A stretch of 8,667 nt of DNA. It comes from Endomicrobium sp. (lineage in GTDB: Bacteria; Elusimicrobiota; Endomicrobiia; Endomicrobiales; Endomicrobiaceae). The stretch covers positions 1 to 8,667 of the forward strand of contig JAISRM010000100.1 of assembly GCA_031273645.1 (NCBI GenBank), read 5' to 3'. Under the pieces are notes generated by a model. The model was not told where the DNA came from and searched no databases. It saw only the letters and a list, made by a program, of their open reading frames with translations. The position numbers and the translations under genes are program-made. This document shows, one piece after another, positions 6,076-8,667 of this stretch (positions are counted from its first letter, which is position 1; every line of letters starts with the position of its first letter).

Positions 6076-6194
6076 AAGCGGAGCGCGCCGCTTCCATAGT
6101 TGCTTCTAATAAACGCTGTTCTTCCTTAATTCTTATCTCTTCATTTTTAATTTGAAGAACAAGCGGAGCAGAACTTCTTACAACAATAATGTTG
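6076..6194. repeat. Inverted repeats in the rplW-rplB gap
   Basis: The 171-bp gap holds three stems. AAGCGG/CCGCTT has a six-base loop (6076-6093). CGCTGTTCTTC (6114-6124) pairs with GAAGAACA-A-GCG (6154-6165), 11 pairs with one bulged A. CAACA-ATAA-TGTTG (6181-6194) is a small hairpin. The nonamer AAGCGGAGC also occurs twice in direct orientation (6076-6084 and 6161-6169). I see no promoter or terminator and no credible start codon with a ribosome binding site. Confidence 0.45.
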
Positions 6195-6227
6195 CGCGCG
6201 TTATTATTTCGCTAAAGCTCTAAAATA

Positions 6228-6515
6228 TTAGGCTTCTTCGACCATTTGAATTTCTTGACCTTTGCCAAGTTTAACTATTGCTTTTTTCCAATCGCTTCTG
6301 TAACCGGAATGCATGCCCATTCTTTTGCTTTTGCCGGCATAATTAGCCGTGTGCACGCTTTCAACTTTTACGTTAAACAAAGTTTCAACCGCTTGTTTTA
6401 TCTGATATTTATTGGCGTCTTTGTCAACCATAAAAGTGTATTTGTTGTCTTTTTCTTTAAGCGAAGAAGCTTTTTCCGTTACAATCGGTTTTTTAATTAT
6501 ATTTCTGATATCCAT
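6228..6515 (-). CDS. rplW: 50S ribosomal protein L23
   Basis: L23 sits at the peptide tunnel exit and is the main docking site for trigger factor and the signal recognition particle. It has 95 residues, typical for bacteria. It starts MDIRNIIKKPIVTEKASSLK, where KPIVTEK is the family signature, then KYTFMVDKDANKYQIKQAVE, LFNVKVESVHTANYAGKSKR, and YRSDWKKAIVKL before an acidic tail. AGGA lies six bases before the ATG. It follows rplD after 17 bp, so the pair is likely translated together. Confidence 0.98.
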   Translation of the reverse strand: MDIRNIIKKPIVTEKASSLKEKDNKYTFMVDKDANKYQIKQAVETLFNVKVESVHTANYAGKSKRMGMHSGYRSDWKKAIVKLGKGQEIQMVEEA

Positions 6516-6532
6516 TTTATTTCCTATCCGTT

Positions 6533-7156
6533 TTATAATGAAGATTGTTTTTCTTTAATAGATTCTATAGCTTCGGGAGTAATTATGAGTTTGTCCGCCC
6601 AAAGAATCTGATACGCGTTTATGTTTTTAATATTTTCAACGACTACGTTTTTTATGTTTCTTGCCGCAAGTTTAAAAACGCTGTCGGCATTGACGGCAAA
6701 AACGACTTTCTTGCCTTCAACTTTCAGATTTTTAACTAATTCCGCTATTTTTTTTGTTTTGGCTTCTTCAATTTTAACAGAATCAACTACTATTATATTT
6801 CCGTTTTGAAGCTGCGCGGAAAACGCCATATTAAGAGAAAGTCTCTTTTTTTGTTTTGATATTTTCGTGTAATAGTCCCTTGGCTGAGGCCCGAAAATAA
6901 TTCCGCCTTTTCTCCAAAGAGGAGAGTTTTTTTGACCTGCGCGGGCATTGCCGGTCCCTTTCTGTTTCCACGGCTTTGCTCCCGAAAAAGAAACCTCGCC
7001 TCTCGTTTTGGTTTTATGCGTGCCGGATCTCTGATTATTTAAATAAGCCGTCGTTATTTCATGCAAAAGCGCGTTTGAGACTTCTGTATTAAAAAAAGCA
7101 GGAAGCTCTATTTTCCCTTTTTCCTGTCCTTTGGCGTTATAAACTATGGTTTCCAT
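6533..7156 (-). CDS. rplD: 50S ribosomal protein L4
   Basis: L4 has a globular domain on the 50S surface and a long loop that narrows the peptide exit tunnel. In E. coli it also represses the S10 operon through the leader RNA. It has 207 residues (family about 205). The tunnel loop is evident at about 43-95: RSGTHKTKTRGEVSFSGAKP, WKQKGTGNARAGQ (63-75), SPLWRKGGIIFGPQPRDY (78-95). The following helix KKRLSLNMAFSAQLQNGNII is standard. The C-terminus has the Rossmann-like fold segments (KKVVFAV, IKNVVVENIKNINAYQI). The ribosome binding site is of the GAGAGAG type just before the ATG. A nested stem-loop lies in the 93-bp gap upstream. Confidence 0.98.
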   Translation of the reverse strand: METIVYNAKGQEKGKIELPAFFNTEVSNALLHEITTAYLNNQRSGTHKTKTRGEVSFSGAKPWKQKGTGNARAGQKNSPLWRKGGIIFGPQPRDYYTKISKQKKRLSLNMAFSAQLQNGNIIVVDSVKIEEAKTKKIAELVKNLKVEGKKVVFAVNADSVFKLAARNIKNVVVENIKNINAYQILWADKLIITPEAIESIKEKQSSL

Positions 7157-7177
7157 TTTTCTCTCTCAAAAATATCG

Positions 7178-7240
7178 GAAATTCGCAAGAATTTAAAAGT
7201 TTAGCGGCTTTGCGGCTAAACGTTTAGACTTCCGAATTTC
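7178..7240. repeat. Nested stem-loop directly upstream of rplD
   Basis: GAAATTCG (7178-7185) is perfectly complementary to CGAATTTC (7233-7240). Inside lies GTTTAGC (7199-7205) complementary to GCTAAAC (7215-7221) with a nine-base loop. On the sense strand the inner stem is followed by TTTTAAATT, a short U-run, so weak attenuation is conceivable. The structure starts about ten bases after the rplC stop and ends about 20 bases before the rplD start. Confidence 0.5.
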
Positions 7241-7249
7241 TATCGTTAA

Positions 7250-7927
7250 TTATTTTTTCTTCGCTTTCCCTGCAGCCTTAACTTCCTGCGCGACGGGAAC
7301 TTTTTTTATAGTGTTGCTTATAAAGAGCGTTCCGGTTTTTACCGACGGAACAGAACCTTTAATAAGCATAAGATTTTTTTGCGCGTCAACGTTTACGACA
7401 AGCAACTTTTGGATTGTAACATATTCGTTGCCTAAATGTCCAGCCATTCTCATGCCTTTAAGAACTTTCTGAGGCCCCTGCCCGCCCGACGAACCTCTTG
7501 CGCGCATTCTGTCGGATTGACCGTGAGTTCTGGGCTGCATGCCGAAATTATGTCTTTTTATTACTCCGGCATAACCTTTTCCTTTCGTTAAAGCAGATAC
7601 GTCAACATAATCGCCGGCCTTAAAAATGTCGGCTTTTATTTCCTGACCTATCGCAAAAGAAGAGATGTCTGCGGCTTTTACTTCTCTAAGGATTTTTTTA
7701 GGCGAGATATTGTTCTTCTTAAAAAGACCGGCCTGCGGTTTTATAAGTTTTTTTTCCTGAATATCTCCAAATCCGAGCTGAACGGCATTGTATCCGTCTT
7801 TTTCCGCCGTGCGTATATTTGTAATGACGCAAGGACCAGCCTCGACTACGGTAACCGGTATAAGATTGCCTTTATCGTCAAAAACCTGAGTCATTCCGAT
7901 TTTTTTGCCAATTATTGATTTTAACAT
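7250..7927 (-). CDS. rplC: 50S ribosomal protein L3
   Basis: Early-assembly 50S protein whose central extension reaches toward the peptidyl transferase centre. It has 225 residues, slightly longer than the common 205-215 because of a basic tail ending EVKAAGKAKKK. Blocks are MLKSIIGKKIGMTQVFDDKG (1-20), IPVTVVEAGPCVITNIRT (23-40), YNAVQLGFGD (46-55), and KGKGYAGVIKRHNFGMQPRT (115-134). HGQSDRMRARGSSGGQG (135-151) is a slightly reduced version of the usual HGQSDRxRAPGSIG loop, followed by VLKGMRMAGHLG (155-166). The ribosome binding site is GAGAG, weaker than its neighbours. It is preceded by a 173-bp AT-rich gap. Confidence 0.98.
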   Translation of the reverse strand: MLKSIIGKKIGMTQVFDDKGNLIPVTVVEAGPCVITNIRTAEKDGYNAVQLGFGDIQEKKLIKPQAGLFKKNNISPKKILREVKAADISSFAIGQEIKADIFKAGDYVDVSALTKGKGYAGVIKRHNFGMQPRTHGQSDRMRARGSSGGQGPQKVLKGMRMAGHLGNEYVTIQKLLVVNVDAQKNLMLIKGSVPSVKTGTLFISNTIKKVPVAQEVKAAGKAKKK

Positions 7928-7945
7928 ATTTTCTCTCTGAAATTC

Positions 7946-7976
7946 AAGGGGACTTCGTCCCTTTTTTTATTTTTTT
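7946..7976 (+). terminator. Terminator-like hairpin facing the antisense direction
   Basis: On the plus strand AAGGGGAC-TTC-GTCCCTT forms a stem of eight pairs including one G-U (7946-7953 with 7957-7964). It is followed by seven Ts, an A, then seven more Ts (7962-7976). This is the classic shape of an intrinsic terminator, but for rightward transcription, while every gene here runs leftward. On the sense strand the hairpin is preceded, not followed, by the A/T run and lies about 20 bases before the rplC start. It may block antisense RNA or simply act as a 5' hairpin for rplC. Confidence 0.55.
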
Positions 7977-8100
7977 AGCAGACAATTAAAAACAAACGTT
8001 TCACTATATTTTCCGCATAAATTTTAATAAAACAAATCCGCTTTTATAAAATATACGGTCAACATAATTACTTTCTATTGATTGCCGGCTGCCTTTAAAA

Positions 8101-8427
8101 CTACATTTTTATTTCTATGTCAACGCCTGCGGGCAAATCCAACTTCATCAATTCTTCCACCGTCTTTGAAGAAGGCTCGCGTATATCGACGAGTCTTTTG
8201 TGAATGCGCATTTCAAATTGTTCTCTGGATTTTTTATCCGTATGAACGGATCTGTTGACGGTGTACTTTTTAATGTGCGTAGGCAAAAGAATCGGCCCGG
8301 TAATTGCCGCGCCGGTGCGTCTTGCCGTTTCAACGATTTTGGCCAATGAGTCGTCAAGCATTTTATGATCATAGGCGCGCAACTTAATTCTCAATCTTTG
8401 AGTTGGAACTGCTTTTTCATTTGACAT
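8101..8427 (-). CDS. rpsJ: 30S ribosomal protein S10 (NusE)
   Basis: Component of the 30S head, and also NusE, the partner of NusB and NusG in transcription antitermination and transcription-translation coupling. It has 108 residues, a few more than the usual 102-105. The extra residues are the N-terminal MSNEKAVP before the conserved core QRLRIKLRAYDHKMLDDSLA (10-29). Then come GAAITGPILLPTHIKKYTVN (39-58), RSVHTDKKSREQFEMRIHKR (59-78), and LPAGVDIEIKM (98-108). AAGGA lies about ten bases before the ATG. This is the first gene of the S10 cluster; it follows tuf after 213 bp, most of which can fold. Stop is TAG. Confidence 0.98.
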   Translation of the reverse strand: MSNEKAVPTQRLRIKLRAYDHKMLDDSLAKIVETARRTGAAITGPILLPTHIKKYTVNRSVHTDKKSREQFEMRIHKRLVDIREPSSKTVEELMKLDLPAGVDIEIKM

Positions 8428-8468
8428 TGTTAATGTTTCCTTTTTTGCTTTTTCTATCTTTTAAACTC

Positions 8469-8540
8469 TGCAAAACCCGCGCCGTCAGACTATTGTATCG
8501 TTTAAGATACGACGACCCCCGCCAGAGGTTAAGTTTTGCA
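8469..8540 (-). promoter_or_regulatory. Putative structured RNA leader of the S10 cluster
   Basis: Read as minus-strand RNA, an outer stem TGCAAAAC/GTTTTGCA (8533-8540 with 8469-8476) encloses a second helix. In that helix GTCGTC (8511-8516) pairs with GACGGC (8481-8486, one G-U), and stacked directly on it GTATC (8506-8510) pairs with GATAC (8495-8499) around a six-base loop. Eight bases (8487-8494) bulge on the 3' side. The structure ends about 40 bases before the rpsJ start. S10 operon leaders bind L4 in E. coli, but no match to that leader is claimed here. Conservation is untested. Confidence 0.4.
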
Positions 8541-8559
8541 AAACAAATATGCTCAAATT

Positions 8560-8627
8560 TTACGGATCATTTAGAGCGAAAAAATTCCGCTGTTTCCATT
8601 ACTGCTTCCGCCGTCCATGATCCGTAA
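8560..8627. repeat. 11-bp perfect inverted repeat between tuf and rpsJ
   Basis: TTACGGATCAT (8560-8570) and ATGATCCGTAA (8617-8627) are exact reverse complements enclosing 46 bases. On the sense strand it begins 13 bases after the tuf stop codon. No U-run follows in the sense direction. On the plus strand it is followed by a T-rich stretch (8628-8645), so if anything it resembles a terminator for antisense RNA, although the loop is large. It could also be an RNA processing site between tuf and rpsJ. Confidence 0.55.
8584..8608 (-). repeat. Possible decayed copy of the tuf 3' end
   Basis: The 25 bases at 8584-8608 match the last coding bases of tuf (8643-8667) at 20 positions, and all five differences are transitions. 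In the tuf codon phase the segment reads EAVMETAE where tuf reads GVVTEIVE. It lies 59 bp downstream of tuf. It may be a remnant of a second tuf copy or of a recombination event; chance similarity cannot be excluded with so short a match. Confidence 0.3.
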
Positions 8628-8640
8628 TTCTTTTTTTATT

Positions 8641-8667
8641 TTATTCCACTATTTCCGTTACTACTCC
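8641..8667 (-). CDS. tuf: Elongation factor Tu (partial, last 8 codons and stop)
   Basis: The minus strand at the right edge reads GVVTEIVE followed by TAA. EF-Tu proteins characteristically end in G-V-V-T-x-I-hydrophobic-E, for example GVVTKIIE or GVVTEILE, and tuf is the classical gene directly before rpsJ in the str-S10 arrangement. EF-Tu carries aminoacyl-tRNA to the ribosome. Only the C-terminal tip is in the window, so the identification rests on this short motif plus gene order. No clear sense-strand terminator follows, so transcripts may continue into rpsJ. Confidence 0.85.
   Translation of the reverse strand, partial: GVVTEIVE

Noticed and set aside
5957..6097. 46-codon frame on the minus strand starting at ATG 6095-6097 in the rplW-rplB gap
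   Set aside because: It has no ribosome binding site and overlaps the start of rplB out of frame. The coding-like part lies mostly upstream of the only ATG. Kept only as an oddity of the gap.
8040..8075. Possible promoter before rplC (TTGACC on the minus strand)
   Set aside because: TTGACC resembles a -35 box, but no acceptable -10 box lies 16-18 bases downstream. The gap is simply AT-rich.
8545..8575. Possible promoter before rpsJ (TTGAGC on the minus strand)
   Set aside because: The matching -10 position reads CTTAAC, only three of six consensus bases, so it is not called.
8560..8627. Rho-independent terminator of tuf
   Set aside because: The stem lacks a U-run on the sense side and has a 46-base loop, so it does not fit an intrinsic terminator for tuf.

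Overview
The window is one co-oriented block of ribosomal protein genes, all on the minus strand. It holds the last codons of tuf (EF-Tu), then the complete S10 cluster, then the first six genes of the spc cluster, which run off the left edge inside rplF. In transcription order (right to left) the genes are tuf(end)-rpsJ-rplC-rplD-rplW-rplB-rpsS-rplV-rpsC-rplP-rpmC-rpsQ-rplN-rplX-rplE-rpsZ-rpsH-rplF(start). This is the ancestral bacterial str-S10-spc order with no insertion, loss or frameshift that I can see. No RNA gene, mobile element or CRISPR array is visible.

The DNA is moderately AT-rich and all the proteins are clearly bacterial. S14 is the short zinc-binding (type Z) form and L24 carries a four-cysteine zinc ribbon. 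I cannot place the organism firmly. The composition and protein character would fit a lineage such as Elusimicrobiota, but this is a low-confidence guess that needs a database comparison.

Layout: 8641-8667 is the tuf end. 8428-8640 is a 213-bp leader rich in inverted repeats. 7250-8427 holds rpsJ and rplC with a 173-bp AT-rich gap between them. 2244-7156 holds rplD to rplN; rplV to rplN is tightly packed (gaps of 7 to 30 bp), with wider gaps before rplD, rplB, rpsS and rplV. 1-2206 holds rplX, rplE, rpsZ, rpsH and partial rplF. Most genes have a good AGGA- or GAGG-type ribosome binding site; rplC and rplD instead have GAGAG-type sites.

The genes work together as assembly partners of the two ribosomal subunits: S10, S19, S3, S17, S14 and S8 of the 30S, and L3, L4, L23, L2, L22, L16, L29, L14, L24, L5 and L6 of the 50S. 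Transcription probably reads through from tuf, because I see neither a convincing sense-strand terminator nor a convincing sigma-70 promoter in the gaps.

The coding content is ordinary. What deserves a second look is the noncoding DNA. The leader before rpsJ can fold into a long helix, a decayed-looking copy of the tuf 3' end sits next to tuf, a terminator-like hairpin faces the antisense direction between rpsJ and rplC, and perfect 7-9 bp inverted repeats recur in several wider gaps. I see no credible previously undescribed protein system here.
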